Positions 63,801-64,000 of a stretch of 64,000 nt of DNA are shown here, in pieces. The stretch's first letter is position 1. Each line of letters opens with the position of its first letter. The notes beneath the pieces were generated by a model. The model was given only the letters and a program-made list of their open reading frames with translations. It was not told the origin of the DNA and did no database searches. The position numbers and the translations under genes are program-made. Source of the stretch: Desulfatibacillum sp. (GTDB lineage Bacteria; Desulfobacterota; Desulfobacteria; Desulfobacterales; SpSt-501); assembly GCA_020725555.1 (NCBI GenBank), contig DYEU01000018.1, positions 285,563 through 349,562 of the forward strand, given 5' to 3'.

Positions 63801-64000
63801 GTCAACATCCACGAGCGGGGCAACTGCTCGGTCGTCTGCATGCAGCGGCTGCCCTACGACCTCGAGCGCGGCGCGCTCCGGCCGGACACGATCCAGGGGT
63901 TCGCCGTCAACCGCAACCTCGAGGCCCTCCGCCGGGCGCGCTCCATCCTCTACGACTCGGTCGGCGCCGGCATGACCCGCAGCTCCTTGTTGCGCATCCG
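63801..64000 (+). pseudogene. KAS III-like gene fragment; right flanking repeat
   Basis: A 3' fragment of the KAS III-like gene, starting at its codon 445 equivalent with no start codon or ribosome binding site, and continuing past the window. It is 99% identical to 53931-54130. It is the right flank of the low-GC block and cannot encode a working enzyme on its own. Upstream bases (63596-63800) show no similarity to the rest of that gene. Confidence 0.9.

Noticed and set aside
63464..63841. A 125-codon minus-strand frame at the island's right edge
   Set aside because: It spans the regulator 3' end, terminator and repeat border, and has no family signature.
1..64000. CRISPR arrays, insertion sequences, rRNA genes, integrases
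   Set aside because: None seen: no regularly spaced repeats, no transposase or integrase-like protein and no rRNA sequence recognised.

Overview
This is a very GC-rich bacterial window. The dissimilatory sulfur-oxyanion genes at the left edge (start of qmoB, qmoA, aprA, aprB), together with the order and type of the housekeeping genes, point to a sulfate-reducing or related member of the Desulfobacterota (classical Deltaproteobacteria). Species cannot be named from sequence alone. GC-rich antisense reading frames are everywhere and were discarded; genes were chosen by recognisable families, ribosome binding sites and tight packing.

Layout. 1-4046 (minus): aprB-aprA, an intrinsic terminator, then qmoA and the first 14 codons of qmoB, the APS reductase module and its membrane electron donor. 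4497-9717: two divergent groups with three YkgJ-type Cys-cluster proteins, an SDR whose catalytic Lys is replaced, dGTPase, an HsdR-N-like protein and tadA. 9885-15170 (plus): translation operon infC-rpmI-rplT-pheS-pheT-merR-like, with infC apparently starting at ATA. 15210-27828 (plus): tRNA-Gly(CCC), a structured spacer with terminator, then rimP-nusA-infB-ylxP-rbfA-nrnA-truB-rpsO-pnp-M16 peptidase-dut-MBL hydrolase.

27902-42745: a lipoprotein, an HD/HDOD pair, an aminoacyl-histidine dipeptidase, a minus-strand set pilB-like ATPase/HDOD/unknown/LonB-like protease, then class IV aminotransferase-trxB-membrane protein-Cys-rich miniprotein and convergent htpX. 43042-54155 (plus): a PilZ protein with an acyltransferase-like C-terminal region, an S1-repeat protein, a small helical protein, AsmA, a WHy lipoprotein, a BT1/MFS-like transporter, a YchF-like protein with a degenerate P-loop and a large KAS III-like enzyme.

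54156-63800 is the standout region: a visibly less GC-rich ~9.6 kb block lying between two 99% identical direct copies of the 3' part of the KAS III-like gene (53931-54130 and 63801-64000, the latter running off the window). It carries one minus-strand operon (TRAP transporter dctP-dctQ-dctM, SDR, class I CoA-transferase, SCP-x-type thiolase, DUF35 OB-fold protein) and a divergent PAS-AAA+-Fis sigma-54 activator. A good -24/-12 element lies upstream of dctP. It reads as a self-contained, horizontally acquired module for uptake and CoA-dependent thiolytic breakdown of an organic acid; the substrate is unknown.
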